From the NCBI GenBank assembly GCA_903877135.1, contig CAIRCN010000014.1, positions 1 to 64,000 of the forward strand: DNA of 64,000 nucleotides, written 5' to 3'. This document shows, piece after piece, positions 15,844 to 25,793 of this stretch; the stretch's first letter is position 1; the number at the start of each line of letters is the position of its first letter. The DNA comes from an uncultured Opitutia bacterium. Its GTDB lineage: Bacteria > Verrucomicrobiota > Verrucomicrobiia > Opitutales > Opitutaceae. Below the pieces are notes generated by a model, which was given only the letters and a program-made list of their open reading frames with translations, was not told where the DNA came from and ran no database searches. A program made the position numbers and the translations under genes.

Positions 15844-17718
15844 ATGACGCCCGTCCAGCTCGCTATTGTCACCCTGCTCGCGCCGCTCGCCTCTGCGGCG
15901 GTCATTGCGCTGTTCCTGCGCCGCGCCGGCGGCTTGGCGTCCGCGGTGTCCGTGCTCGCGGCCACGCTCATCGCCGGCGCCGCGCTTATGCTCGCGCTCG
16001 GCAACTTCCGCTTCGAGGCCGCGCACGAATGGTTCCAGCTCGGCGGCCTCAGCCTCTCGCTGGGCATCAAGTTCGACGACCTTGCCGCCCTCATGCTCAG
16101 CGTCGTCGGCGTCGTCGGCTGGTGCATCCACGTCTTCTCGCTCGGCTATATGCGCGACGACCCGGCCCACGCCCGCTACTTCGGCGGCCTGTCGATCTTC
16201 ATGTTCTCGATGGTCGGCATCGTTCTCGCCGACAATCTCTTCATGCTCTTCATTTTCTGGGAGCTCGTAGGTTTCAGCTCCTACCTGCTGATTGGCCACT
16301 GGCACGAAAAGCAGTCCGCGAGCGACGCCGCGAAAAAAGCCTTCATCGTCAACCGCGTCGGTGACTTCGGTTTCCTCCTCGGCATCGTGATGTGCTACTG
16401 GTCCAACGGCACCGTTAACCTCACCGCGCTCAGCTCGCATCACGTCTTCAGCATGCTCATCCCGCTGCTCCTCTTCTGCGGCGCCGTCGGCAAGTCCGCC
16501 CAGCTCCCGCTCCAAATCTGGCTGCCCGACGCGATGGAGGGCCCGACGCCCGTCTCCGCGCTCATCCACGCCGCCACGATGGTCGCCGCCGGCATCTACA
16601 TGCTCTGCCGCATCAACGTCCTCATGGTGCCCGACGCGCTCACCGTCATCATGTGGACCGGCACCGCCACCGCGCTCTACGCCGCCCTCTGCGCCATCAC
16701 CCAGAGCGACATCAAGAAAGTCCTCGCTTACTCCACGCTCTCCCAACTCGGCTTCATGGTCGCCGCGTTTGGACTCGGCCCAACCCAGTTTATCTACGAC
16801 AATTTTTCTGATCCAAAGATCGGCATGCTACTCATGCAAACCGGCGTCGGTGCCGCGATGTTTCACCTCTCCACCCACGCCTTCTTCAAGGCGCTGCTCT
16901 TCCTCGGTTCCGGCTCCGTCATCCACGGCTGCCACCACGAGCAGGACATCTTCAAGATGGGCGGCTTGCGCACGAAGATGCCGCTGACCTTCTGGACCTT
17001 CACCATCGGCGTCGCCGCCATCATCGGCTTCCCCTATCTCGCCGGCTTCTTCTCGAAGGACGCGATTCTCTATCTCGCCTACGCGAACAACCGCACCGTC
17101 TTCGCCGTCCTCGCCTTCACCGCCATTCTCACGTCGCTCTACATGGTCCGCCTCTGGAAACTCACCTTCCTCGGCGCGCCCCGCAGCGACCACGCCGCAC
17201 ATGCCCACGAAGGCGGTTTCACGCTCACCGCGCCGCTCGTCATCCTCGCCGTACTCTCGGTCCTCGGCGGCTACACCAGCCTCTATCCGAAGGTCTTTAC
17301 CGGCGTCTTCTCGCTCATTCCCGAGGCCGAAGGCTCGGCGCATACCGTCATCGTCCTGACGAGCCTCGCCGTCATGCTCATCGGCGCCGTCGGGGCGTTC
17401 GCGCTCTACCGGCCTGCTGCCACTGACTCGCTCGCCCAGAAATCTCCCGGTCTCTTCGGCGCGCTCACCGCGCTCAAGGAGTCATTCGACGCGGTCTACG
17501 ACTACTATGTGGCGAAGGTGCAGCAGCGGTTCGCCATGCTGCTCAATTTCCTCGAACAGATCTTTCTGTCCGGCCTGATCGTGCGCGGCCTCGCCGGTGT
17601 CGCCGGTCTCTTCGGGCTCGGCGCCCGCGCGTTGCACGTCGGCAACCTCAACGTTTACGTCTATTGGTTCCTCGGCGGGCTAACGCTCTTCTGGGCATGC
17701 GCGGCCGGCCTCCTCTGA
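15844..17718 (+). CDS. nuoL: NADH-quinone oxidoreductase subunit L
   Basis: 624 aa, the distal antiporter-like proton-pumping subunit. Hallmarks: FWELVGFSSYLLIGHW (~residue 138) with the key Glu, the lysine-helix region GKSAQLPLQIWLPDAMEGPTP (~218), HAATMVAAGIY (~243), and DIKKVLAYSTLSQLGFM (~290). The C-terminal ~100 residues include the long lateral helix and a final membrane segment. Length is typical. Confidence 0.97.
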   Translation: MTPVQLAIVTLLAPLASAAVIALFLRRAGGLASAVSVLAATLIAGAALMLALGNFRFEAAHEWFQLGGLSLSLGIKFDDLAALMLSVVGVVGWCIHVFSLGYMRDDPAHARYFGGLSIFMFSMVGIVLADNLFMLFIFWELVGFSSYLLIGHWHEKQSASDAAKKAFIVNRVGDFGFLLGIVMCYWSNGTVNLTALSSHHVFSMLIPLLLFCGAVGKSAQLPLQIWLPDAMEGPTPVSALIHAATMVAAGIYMLCRINVLMVPDALTVIMWTGTATALYAALCAITQSDIKKVLAYSTLSQLGFMVAAFGLGPTQFIYDNFSDPKIGMLLMQTGVGAAMFHLSTHAFFKALLFLGSGSVIHGCHHEQDIFKMGGLRTKMPLTFWTFTIGVAAIIGFPYLAGFFSKDAILYLAYANNRTVFAVLAFTAILTSLYMVRLWKLTFLGAPRSDHAAHAHEGGFTLTAPLVILAVLSVLGGYTSLYPKVFTGVFSLIPEAEGSAHTVIVLTSLAVMLIGAVGAFALYRPAATDSLAQKSPGLFGALTALKESFDAVYDYYVAKVQQRFAMLLNFLEQIFLSGLIVRGLAGVAGLFGLGARALHVGNLNVYVYWFLGGLTLFWACAAGLL

Positions 17719-17725
17719 TTTCGCG

Positions 17726-19249
17726 ATGATCCACTCGCTCTACGATCCTCTCCTCCTGTCCATCGCTGTGCCCCTGGCCGTCGCGGTGGCCATCGCCTTC
17801 GGCCTGCCGAAGCGCTGGTCGGTGCGTCTCGCTTACGTCGGCTTCGCCGCCCCAGCGCTGCTCGCGCTCTGTGTGTGGACGCGCTACGCCGGCGGCCCGC
17901 AAGACCACGGCTACGCCTTCCTCACCCACTACAATACTGGTCTCAGCGGCCTCGGAATCACGCTCACGCTCGGCCTCAACGGCATCTCGCTCCCGCTCTT
18001 CGTGCTCGCGAGCCTCGTGGGCCTCGCCGCCGGCCTCTACGCCATCCAATCCGGCGCCGAGCGGCTCAAAATCTACCTGATGCTGCTCCTAGTCATGCAG
18101 GCCGGCCTGATGGGCGTGTTCGCCAGCGTGGACATCTTCTTTTTCTACTTCTTCCACGAGCTGGCGCTGATCCCCACTTTCATCATGGTCGGCGTCTGGG
18201 GCGGACGCGACCGCACCTACGCGGCGATGAAGCTCACGATCTACCTCACGCTCGGCGCGATGCTCTCGCTGGTTGGCCTGATTGCCCTTTACGTGAAAAG
18301 CGGCGCGACCTCCTTCGACCTCATCACGCTCCGCGACTACCTCGCCGCCCACCCGCTCGGTGAGACCGTGCAGAAAAACATCTTCGGCCTGTTGATGTTT
18401 GGCTTCGGCATCCTCGTCTCGCTCTGGCCACTGCACACGTGGGCCCCGCTCGGCTACGGCGCTGCGCCCAGCTCGGCGGCGATGCTCCACGCCGGCGTGC
18501 TCAAGAAATTTGGCCTCTACGGACTCATCCAAATCGCGCTGCCGCTGCTCCCCGCCGGCGTGGGCCATTGGAGCCACCCGCTCGCGCTCCTCGCCGTCGT
18601 CGGCAACGTCCTAGTCATCGGCCTGATCACGATGGCCCAGCGCGACCTCAAGCAGATGATCGGTTACAGCTCCGTAATGCACATGGGCTATGCCTTCCTC
18701 GGCGTCGCCTGCTTCTCGGCGCTCGGCGCCGGCGGCGTCGTGCTCCTAATGGTAGCGCACGGCCTCTCGGTCGCACTGCTGTTCCTCCTCGCCACCTCCA
18801 TCCACCACCGCACCCACACCTTCGATATGGATGAGATAGGCGGCCTCGCGCAGAAGACGCCCGTTCTTGCCGCGTTCTTCGTCGCCGCCACGCTCGCCAG
18901 CATCGGGCTGCCGGGCTTTGCCAACTTCTGGGGCGAGCTGACAATCTTCATCGCCCTCTGGCATTTCTCGCCGCTCTACGCGACCCTCGCCGTCATTGGC
19001 GTCGTCATCTCCGCCATCTACGGCCTGCGCGCGGTGGCTCGCGTGTTCTTCGGCCCATCCACCGAGGCGCTCAGCCAAGTCACCGTGGCAAACCCGCCCG
19101 CGGACCTCCGCTGGAGCGAGAAAATCCCCGCGCTGATCCTGCTTGCGGCGCTGCTCTTCATCGGCTTCTGGCCGAAGTCGCTCTCCACGCCGCTCAATGC
19201 CACGCTGGCTGCCGCCTATCCCGCGCCGGCCCAGGCTGCCGCCAAGTAA
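17726..19249 (+). CDS. nuoM: NADH-quinone oxidoreductase subunit M
   Basis: 507 aa, antiporter-like proton-pumping subunit. Visible are FFYFFHELALIPTFIMVGVW (~residue 134) with its essential Glu, LWPLHTWAPLGYGAAPSSAA (~233) with the channel residues, LKKFGLYGLIQ (~257), and DLKQMIGYSSVMHMGY (~307). About 14 helices. The C-terminal tail is Ala/Pro-rich. Starts seven bases after nuoL. Confidence 0.97.
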   Translation: MIHSLYDPLLLSIAVPLAVAVAIAFGLPKRWSVRLAYVGFAAPALLALCVWTRYAGGPQDHGYAFLTHYNTGLSGLGITLTLGLNGISLPLFVLASLVGLAAGLYAIQSGAERLKIYLMLLLVMQAGLMGVFASVDIFFFYFFHELALIPTFIMVGVWGGRDRTYAAMKLTIYLTLGAMLSLVGLIALYVKSGATSFDLITLRDYLAAHPLGETVQKNIFGLLMFGFGILVSLWPLHTWAPLGYGAAPSSAAMLHAGVLKKFGLYGLIQIALPLLPAGVGHWSHPLALLAVVGNVLVIGLITMAQRDLKQMIGYSSVMHMGYAFLGVACFSALGAGGVVLLMVAHGLSVALLFLLATSIHHRTHTFDMDEIGGLAQKTPVLAAFFVAATLASIGLPGFANFWGELTIFIALWHFSPLYATLAVIGVVISAIYGLRAVARVFFGPSTEALSQVTVANPPADLRWSEKIPALILLAALLFIGFWPKSLSTPLNATLAAAYPAPAQAAAK

Positions 19250-19254
19250 GCCGT

Positions 19255-20772
19255 ATGACCACCGACCTCCTCCAACAGGCCGCCGCGTCCAACCAGTGGG
19301 CCGCCATCTTTCCCGAACTCTCTCTCGGGTGCCTCGCGCTCCTCCTGCTTGGCCTCGAGATGGTGCTGCCCAAGGACAACCAGCGTCAGATTCCCCTCGT
19401 CGCGCTCGTCGGGCAGGCCGGAATTCTCGTTGGGTTGCTCATCAATTTTTACACGGCGACACTGGACACCGAAACCTTCAATTCCCTCCTGCGCCACACC
19501 CATCAAGGCCAGGTGATGCGCGTGTTCTTTCTCGTGGCCTCGCTGCTCGTCACCATGCTCGGGATGATTAGCCTGCCGAAGCAGAAGGTGCCGCGCGTTG
19601 AGTTTTACCACATAGTCCTCGTGATCTCGGCGGCGATGATGCTGCTGGCGCAGAGCAACCACTTTGTGATGCTCTTCGTCGCCCTCGAAACCGTCACGGT
19701 CGGGTTCTATATTCTCGTCAGTTATTTCCGCACGAGCCCGTTCTCCCTCGAGGCCGGCCTGAAATACCTCGTCATGGGCGCGCTCAGTTCCGGCCTGCTG
19801 CTGTTCGGCATCGCGCTGCTCTACGGCGTCGCCGGCAACCCCGCGCTGCCGGGCCACACCGCCGAGCCGATGGGTTTCTCGGGACTCCACTCCTTCCTCG
19901 CGACCGGTGCCAACGCCCACCACTTCCTCGCCGCCTCGGGCGTCCTGCTCGTGCTGGCCGGCATCGCCTTCAAGATAGGCGCGTTTCCCTTCCAGATCTG
20001 GATTCCCGACGTCTATCAGGGGGCCCCAACGCCAGTGACGGCATTTCTCGCCGTGGGCTCCAAGGCCGCCGGTTTCGCGGTCCTGTTCAACCTCCTTCAG
20101 GTTTTTTCGCCCTGCTCCTGGCTGCTCGTGCCGGTCATCACGGTGATGGCCGCGGCGACCATTCTCTTCGGCAACTTCGCCGCGCTCACGCAGCACAACG
20201 TCAAGCGCCTCCTCGGCCTCTCCGGCGTCTCGCACGCGGGCTTCCTGCTGCTCGGCGTCGTCGCCTCGGTGACGGTGCCGATGGCCGTCGGCGCGGTGCA
20301 CTTCTACCTTTTTGCCTACCTGCTCGCGTCGTTCGCCGTCTTCGGCGTGATGGCTCACGTTGCCGGCGCCAACGATGCCGACCAGGAACTCGACCACTAC
20401 GCCGGCCTCGCGAAGACCAATCCGTTTCTCGCCGCCGTGCTCGTGATCGGGCTCGGGTCGCTCGCCGGCATCCCGCCGCTCGCTGGTTTCATGGGCAAAC
20501 TCTTCATCTTCGTCGCGGCCTTCAAGGCCGGCCACTACGGCCTGCTCGGCGTCGCGATCGTCGGCGTCGTCGTCTCGATCTACTACTATTTCGGCTGGAT
20601 CAAAGCCGCCTTTTTCGAGACGCCGACCGCCTCCGGCGACGAGTGCCAGGCGAGCCGGCCGCAGATCTCCGTGGGCTTGGTTGCGCGCGTCGTCCTGACG
20701 TTGCTGGCCATGGCCACCGTGGTCCTGGGTTTCTACCAGGGTCCTCTGGGTGTTTGGGTTGCTTTGCGATGA
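19255..20772 (+). CDS. nuoN: NADH-quinone oxidoreductase subunit N
   Basis: 505 aa, the third antiporter-like subunit and the last gene of the operon. It shows FVALETVTVGFYILVSYF (~residue 142) with the helix-5 Glu, KIGAFPFQIWIPDVYQGAPT (~241) and NVKRLLGLSGVSHAGFLLLG (~318). Starts five bases after nuoM. The following gene is convergent and only 18 bases away, with no obvious terminator hairpin. Confidence 0.97.
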   Translation: MTTDLLQQAAASNQWAAIFPELSLGCLALLLLGLEMVLPKDNQRQIPLVALVGQAGILVGLLINFYTATLDTETFNSLLRHTHQGQVMRVFFLVASLLVTMLGMISLPKQKVPRVEFYHIVLVISAAMMLLAQSNHFVMLFVALETVTVGFYILVSYFRTSPFSLEAGLKYLVMGALSSGLLLFGIALLYGVAGNPALPGHTAEPMGFSGLHSFLATGANAHHFLAASGVLLVLAGIAFKIGAFPFQIWIPDVYQGAPTPVTAFLAVGSKAAGFAVLFNLLQVFSPCSWLLVPVITVMAAATILFGNFAALTQHNVKRLLGLSGVSHAGFLLLGVVASVTVPMAVGAVHFYLFAYLLASFAVFGVMAHVAGANDADQELDHYAGLAKTNPFLAAVLVIGLGSLAGIPPLAGFMGKLFIFVAAFKAGHYGLLGVAIVGVVVSIYYYFGWIKAAFFETPTASGDECQASRPQISVGLVARVVLTLLAMATVVLGFYQGPLGVWVALR

Positions 20773-20790
20773 ACCGCCGGCCTCCGGTGT

Positions 20791-22284
20791 TCAAACCGAC
20801 GCCGCGCCCGGCGTGGCATAGCCGAAGAGTCCGCGCCGCTTGATGGCGGACGCGACGCCGGCGGGGACCATCTGCTCCCACGACGGATCATTCTCCTTGA
20901 TGCGGCGGAGGACGTCGCGTGAAAAAATGTGCAGGATATCGCGTTCGAAACCGACGATGCTGTCGATATAGTGGTTTTCGAGGAGGTGATTGTAGAGGTT
21001 GCGCAGGTGGTCCACGACCTGGACGTTTTTGGCGTTGATCAGCACGTTCGAGGCGAAGGAATGATTGCCGGTCGCGCCGGGCACCGAGACCGCCTGCCCG
21101 GTCATGAGGAACTTGTCGTAGGCATCCTGCCGCATCGGGTAGATATAGAGCCGGACGGCATTGCGGAAGAGGCGGCCGAATGACTCGAGGATGCCGCCCT
21201 CGAGGTTCTCGTAGTATTTCTCGTTGAAGATCTCGATGAGGTTGTTGATGCCCATCGCGACGCCGACCATCTCCTTCGTGTAACGGCGGAAGTAGGTGGT
21301 GAGGCGGAAATATTCGGAGTAGTTCGAGATGAGGACAGTGAAACCGATGTCGCCGAGCAGATCGACACGGGCGAGGAAGTCCTGCGCGTCGAGTTCGCCG
21401 GCGGCGAGGAGGTTGTTCATCGTGATCTCCATCAGGACGACGACCTCCTTGCCCTTGACGAGTGGTTCCTGAACGAACTGCGCGGTGGCGCAATTGAGCA
21501 TGTCGACGTTGACGAGGGTGACAGGGCGGAAGCTGCCGCGTTCGACGAGGATCGCTTTTTTGAAGAGCACCTCGGACGGCTGGAGCACGTCGCCGCCGGG
21601 GCCGAACATCACGGCGTTGGTGAGGCCGCACTGGACGAGGTGGAGCGACTTCAGCCGGTTGTCCACGCCGGCGAAGGCCGGCCCCGCGAACTTCAGCATG
21701 TCGACCTCGATGCGATCGGAACTCAGGCTGTCGAGAAGCGACTCGATGAACTGCCGCGGATTGTCGCGGTAATAAAACGCGCCGTAGATGACGTTGACTC
21801 CGATGATGCCGAGGGCCTGCTGCTGGAGGACGTTCTCCTTGTCCCACATGCGGACGTGGAGGATTATCTCGCTCGGCGGGCCGCCGGGTTCGGTCTGGAA
21901 GCGGATGCCCATCCATCCGTGGGCCTCGTTGCCGCCCTTGAAATTTTTCGTGGCGACGGTGTCGGCGAACACGAAAAACGTCGTGCGTTCGCCGCGCTGC
22001 GCCGCGAGGCGCTCGATGAGCAGATGGTATTCGTGGTCGAGCATCTCTGAGAGGCGCTCGCGCGAGACGTAGCGCGGCGCCTTGCCGTAGATGGCGTCGC
22101 TGAACGCCATATCGTAGGCGGAAATCGACTTGGCGATCGTGCCGGAGGCGCCGCCGACCTGGAAAAACATGCGCGCCACCTCCTGCCCGGCGCCGATCTC
22201 GGCGAACGTGCCGTAGATCGGCTCGTCGAGATTGATCGTCAGGGCCTTGCGGTTGGTGGTGAGTAGCTCCTTTTGCTCGCTCAT
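20791..22284 (-). CDS. Conserved cytosolic protein of unknown function
   Basis: 497 aa from the ATG at 22284 (MSEQKELLTTNRKALTINLD). No signal peptide or membrane helix. Notable segments: YGTFAEIGAGQEVARMFFQV (~residue 24), DHEYHLLIERLAAQRG (~87), the region around GGNEAHGWMGIRFQ (~125), GVNVIYGAFYY (~165) and FGPGGDVLQPSEVLFKK (~232). I recognise this as a strongly conserved family spread over several phyla whose members have received conflicting automatic names. None is supported by anything visible here: there is no beta-barrel signal and no nucleotidyltransferase motif. An upstream in-frame ATG at 22341 is possible, but conservation appears to start at 22284. Divergent from recN. Confidence 0.85.
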   Translation of the reverse strand: MSEQKELLTTNRKALTINLDEPIYGTFAEIGAGQEVARMFFQVGGASGTIAKSISAYDMAFSDAIYGKAPRYVSRERLSEMLDHEYHLLIERLAAQRGERTTFFVFADTVATKNFKGGNEAHGWMGIRFQTEPGGPPSEIILHVRMWDKENVLQQQALGIIGVNVIYGAFYYRDNPRQFIESLLDSLSSDRIEVDMLKFAGPAFAGVDNRLKSLHLVQCGLTNAVMFGPGGDVLQPSEVLFKKAILVERGSFRPVTLVNVDMLNCATAQFVQEPLVKGKEVVVLMEITMNNLLAAGELDAQDFLARVDLLGDIGFTVLISNYSEYFRLTTYFRRYTKEMVGVAMGINNLIEIFNEKYYENLEGGILESFGRLFRNAVRLYIYPMRQDAYDKFLMTGQAVSVPGATGNHSFASNVLINAKNVQVVDHLRNLYNHLLENHYIDSIVGFERDILHIFSRDVLRRIKENDPSWEQMVPAGVASAIKRRGLFGYATPGAASV

Positions 22285-22415
22285 ACCGGCCAAGTTGGCG
22301 CAATGGTCCGGCGAAGCAAATCGTTCATCGAAATTGGCCATGATGCCCGGGTAAAGTGCGCGAGCAGTGAGAGCGGCTTTGACGAACGCGGGGCGGCGGT
22401 TCATCCGTAACGGCC

Positions 22416-24077
22416 ATGCTGCAGTCCCTCCGCATCCGCAACCTCGCCTTGCTCGAGGAAGTCGCGCTCGATTTCGAGGCGGGTTTCACCGCGGTCACGG
22501 GCGAGACGGGCGCGGGCAAGAGCATTCTGCTCGGGGCGCTGAGCCTGCTGGCGGGCGAGCGGGCGGACAAGACGATCATCCGGCAGGGCGCCGCGTCGTG
22601 CGAGGCGGAGGCGGCGCTGTTTTTCGAGGATGCGCGCGCGATCGACGCGGTGCTGGCGGGCCTCGACCTGCCGCCATGCGAGGACGGCGTGCTTATACTC
22701 AAGCGCAGCCTGCCGCGCGACAAGGCGCCAAAGATCACCGTCAACGGTGGCCTCGCCACGCTCTCGACGTTGCAGCGATTGGGCGAGCACTGGGTGGATT
22801 TCCACGGACCGAGCGAGCCGCGCCGGCTGCTCAAGGAGAGTTGCCAGCTCGAACTCCTCGACCTCTTCGGCCGCGCCGGTGCGCCGCTGGCGGGCTACCA
22901 GAGCGGCTATCGGGCCTGGCGGGACCTGCTGGCGGAACGCGAGCGGATCGCGCAGGAAACGAAACTTTCGCCTGACCAGATCGAATTTCTGCAGAACCAG
23001 CTCGCGCGCATCGACGCGCTCGAGCTCACCGACGAGGCGATCGAGACGCTGGAACGGGACTTTGCGCGGATGAGCCGGTCGCAGGAGCTGATCGCGCTGG
23101 CCGAGACGCTCGCGTCCGGCTTGACCGGTGACGACGGCATGCAGGGGCGCATTGCGGCGTTGCTGCGCGAGGCGCGACAGGTCGAGGCCATCGATGCGGC
23201 GAGCCGGTCGCTTGCCGAACGGCTGGCGTCGGTGGCAGTCGAGTTGAACGACCTCGGCGTGGAGTTCTCGGCGCTGGGCCAGCAACTGCATTTCGACCCC
23301 GAGCAGGCGGAGGCGCTGACGGCGCGGATGAACACCTGGCTGGAGATGAAGCGGAAGCACGGCGGCGATCTGCCCACGGTGCTCGCGGCCCGCGAGGACC
23401 TGCGACGCCGGCTCGAGGTGCAGGGCGATCTTGAGGGCACGATGCTGTGTCTCGAGAAACAGATCGCCGACGCCGAGCGCGCCGCAAAGAAGGAGGCGGC
23501 GGCGCTGCGCAGCGTGCGTGAGAAGGCGGCGAAGGAGCTGGCGAAGGTCGCGGTCCGCGGCATCGCACAGCTGGGCTTTCAGAAGGCGGATTTTCAGGTG
23601 CGCGTCGTGCCGCTGGGGGCACTGGGCGCGACCGGCGACTGCGGCTGCGAGTTTTTGTTTTCGCCGAACCTCGGCGAGGCGTCGCTGCCGCTGAACCGCG
23701 TGGCGTCGAGCGGTGAACTTGCGCGCGTGATGCTCGCGCTGAAAACTGTGCTGGCCGATCTCGATGGCGTGCCGCTGCTAGTGTTCGACGAGGTCGACGC
23801 CAACGTGGGCGGCGAGGTTGGTCGCGTTGTGGGCGAGAAAATGGCCGCGATTGCGAAGAACCACCAGGTGCTGTGCGTGACGCACCTGCCGCAGGTGGCG
23901 GCGCAGGCGACGTGTCACCTAGTCGTCACCAAGGACCAGTCGAAGGATCGCGCGGTGGTGGCGATCGAGGCGATCCAGGCGAGCCGGAAGGCCCGCGTGA
24001 CGGAGCTGGCGCGCATGCTCGGCGACAGCCGGGCGAAGAGCGCGCTGGCGCACGCCGAGGAACTGCTGGGGCGGTAG
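22416..24077 (+). CDS. recN: DNA repair protein RecN
   Basis: 553 aa SMC-like ATPase of double-strand-break repair. Walker A GETGAGKSILLGALSLL lies near residue 30, the ABC signature-like NRVASSGELARVMLALK near 427, Walker B VPLLVFDEVDANVGG near 450, and the switch His in CVTHLPQVAAQA near 488. A long coiled coil occupies ~150-370. The N-terminal MLQSLRIRNLALLEEVALDF is the typical start. Divergent from the unknown-function gene; the 131-base gap is the likely shared control region. Confidence 0.96.
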   Translation: MLQSLRIRNLALLEEVALDFEAGFTAVTGETGAGKSILLGALSLLAGERADKTIIRQGAASCEAEAALFFEDARAIDAVLAGLDLPPCEDGVLILKRSLPRDKAPKITVNGGLATLSTLQRLGEHWVDFHGPSEPRRLLKESCQLELLDLFGRAGAPLAGYQSGYRAWRDLLAERERIAQETKLSPDQIEFLQNQLARIDALELTDEAIETLERDFARMSRSQELIALAETLASGLTGDDGMQGRIAALLREARQVEAIDAASRSLAERLASVAVELNDLGVEFSALGQQLHFDPEQAEALTARMNTWLEMKRKHGGDLPTVLAAREDLRRRLEVQGDLEGTMLCLEKQIADAERAAKKEAAALRSVREKAAKELAKVAVRGIAQLGFQKADFQVRVVPLGALGATGDCGCEFLFSPNLGEASLPLNRVASSGELARVMLALKTVLADLDGVPLLVFDEVDANVGGEVGRVVGEKMAAIAKNHQVLCVTHLPQVAAQATCHLVVTKDQSKDRAVVAIEAIQASRKARVTELARMLGDSRAKSALAHAEELLGR

Positions 24078-24104
24078 CCGGCGGCCGGAGCGACACCAGC
24101 GGGT

Positions 24105-24145
24105 GCAAGTGAAACTTGCCATAGCGGCCCGGCCGGCAATAACCG
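24105..24145 (+). promoter_or_regulatory. Candidate promoter and overlapping dyad of the pxp operon
   Basis: A perfect dyad GCAAGT-GAA-ACTTGC (24105-24119) overlaps a possible -35 box TTGCCA (24116-24121). It is followed after 18 bases by TAACCG (24140-24145), only four bases before the pxpB ATG. A repressor or activator bound at the dyad would directly control the promoter. No U-run follows the dyad, so it is unlikely to be a terminator for recN. Confidence 0.35.
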
Positions 24146-24149
24146 CGGC

Positions 24150-24878
24150 ATGACGTTTGCCCCGCTGGGTGACCATGCCGTCGTCGTCATGCTCGGTGCG
24201 AGCGTGGACGAGGCGGTGTTGATGCGGGTGCGGGCCTTGGTGGCGGTGCTGGAGAACGGCCGCACGGCGGGCTTTTCGGACATTGTGGCCGCTTACGCGA
24301 CGGTGACGGTGTTCTACGATCCGGCGGTTTTTGGCAAACGTGGCGAGGCGGCGCCCTACGATGAAGTCTGCCGGGTGATCGCGGACGCGGTCGCCAAGAC
24401 GGAGACGAGCTGGCCGGGTTTGTTCTCATTTGGCCGGTTTAATCGGGTGGAGCGAGAGGTTGCCGCAGTGGTGGAGATTCCAGTCTGCTATGGCGGAGAA
24501 TTAGGGCCGGACCTTGAGGTAGTGGCTAAGCATAGTGGTTTGCCCGAGTCGGAGGTGATCGCGGCGCACTCAGGGGCGAATTACCAGGTGCATGCGGTGG
24601 GATTCTCGCCGGGTTTTCCCTATCTCGGCGGGTTGCCGGAAAAGTTGCGCACACCGCGGCGGGCGACGCCGCGCACGAGCGTGCCGGCGGGCTCGGTCGG
24701 CATCGGCTGGACGCAGACGGGGATCTACCCGCTGGTCTCGCCGGGCGGCTGGCAACTGATCGGGTGCGCGCCGCTGGTGCTTTTTGATGCCAGGCGGAAT
24801 CCGCCCGCCCTGCTGCGGGTCGGCGACCGGGTGAAGTTCAAGGCGATTACGCCGGAGGAGTTTGCCGCATGGAAATGA
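24150..24878 (+). CDS. pxpB: 5-oxoprolinase subunit PxpB (KipI family)
   Basis: 242 aa. One of three subunits of the ATP-dependent prokaryotic 5-oxoprolinase, which opens 5-oxoproline (pyroglutamate) to glutamate. Family hallmarks: the N-terminal [36 protein letters not shown] (~residue 142), and [20 protein letters not shown] (~180). It overlaps pxpC by ten bases. Homologues were once called KipI, the inhibitor of sporulation kinase KinA. The neighbouring pxpC, pxpA and pcp genes make the oxoprolinase role much more likely here. Confidence 0.93.
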   Translation: MTFAPLGDHAVVVMLGASVDEAVLMRVRALVAVLENGRTAGFSDIVAAYATVTVFYDPAVFGKRGEAAPYDEVCRVIADAVAKTETSWPGLFSFGRFNRVEREVAAVVEIPVCYGGELGPDLEVVAKHSGLPESEVIAAHSGANYQVHAVGFSPGFPYLGGLPEKLRTPRRATPRTSVPAGSVGIGWTQTGIYPLVSPGGWQLIGCAPLVLFDARRNPPALLRVGDRVKFKAITPEEFAAWK

Positions 24879-25792
24879 GAATCCTCCGCGGCGGGATGCA
24901 GACGACGGTGCAGGATCTGGGGCGGCCGGGCCACCGGGCGGCGGGCGTGCCGCTGAGTGGTGCGATGGATCCGTTTGCGCTGCGCGTGGCGAATCTGCTG
25001 GTGGGCAATCCGGAGAACGCCGCCGCGCTGGAGTGCACACTCGTGGGGCCAGAGCTGGAGTTTTCCGCCGAGACGGTGGTCGCGTTGGGCGGAGTGGAGT
25101 GGGAGTGCATGCCGAGTTGGAAGCCGCTGCGCGTGCCCGCCGGGGAGCGGGTGCGGCTCGGCGGCTGCCTGCGTGGCTGCCGCGGCTATCTGACTGTGGC
25201 CGGAGGAATCGAGGTCGAGGCGGTGCTCGGCAGCCGCAGCACTTATTTACGGGCGGGATTCGGCGGACACGAAGGGCGGGCGTTGCGCGATGGCGACATG
25301 CTGGCCGTGCTGGCAGCGGCGCGGCAGGTCGGCAATAACTGGCGGATCGACGAGCGAGTCCTGCCGGCCTACTCAGCGGGCCCGACGGTGCGCGTGATTC
25401 GCGGGGCGCAGGCCGACGAATTTGGCGCGGCGCTGTTTGAAACGGAGTTCAAGATTTCGGCGCAGTCGGACCGGATGGGGCTGCGGCTAACCGGGGCAAA
25501 GCTGATGCGCACGAGCGCGGAGGAATTGGTTTCGTCCGCGGTCGCGCCGGGCACCGTGCAAGTGCCCCCGGACGGCCACCCTATCGTGCTGATGGCCGAT
25601 GCCCAGACGATCGGTGGCTATCCGCAGGCGGCCCACGTGATCAGCGCCGACCTGCCGCTGATGGCACAGCTGCGCCCGGGCGACGCCGTGAGGTTTGCCG
25701 AGGTGACGCTGGTCGAGGCGCAGCGGCTCGCGTTTGCCGCCGAGCACACGCTGGCGCTGCTGCGCGAGGGGCTCGCGCAGAAATTCCGCTGA
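24869..25792 (+). CDS. pxpC: 5-oxoprolinase subunit PxpC (KipA family)
   Basis: 307 aa, biotin-dependent-carboxylase-like (AHS2) fold. Typical segments: [20 protein letters not shown] (~residue 11), [20 protein letters not shown] (~32), [13 protein letters not shown] (~199), and [20 protein letters not shown] (~245). Forms the catalytic complex with PxpB and PxpA. Overlaps pxpB by ten bases; one base separates it from the GTG start of pxpA. Confidence 0.93.
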   Translation: MEMRILRGGMQTTVQDLGRPGHRAAGVPLSGAMDPFALRVANLLVGNPENAAALECTLVGPELEFSAETVVALGGVEWECMPSWKPLRVPAGERVRLGGCLRGCRGYLTVAGGIEVEAVLGSRSTYLRAGFGGHEGRALRDGDMLAVLAAARQVGNNWRIDERVLPAYSAGPTVRVIRGAQADEFGAALFETEFKISAQSDRMGLRLTGAKLMRTSAEELVSSAVAPGTVQVPPDGHPIVLMADAQTIGGYPQAAHVISADLPLMAQLRPGDAVRFAEVTLVEAQRLAFAAEHTLALLREGLAQKFR

Positions 25793-25793
25793 C

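Noticed and set aside
20791-22284. Naming the 497-aa protein as TonB-dependent receptor or nicotinate-nucleotide adenylyltransferase
   Set aside because: Homologues have carried such names, but the sequence has no signal peptide, TonB box, barrel pattern or (H/T)xGH nucleotidyltransferase motif.
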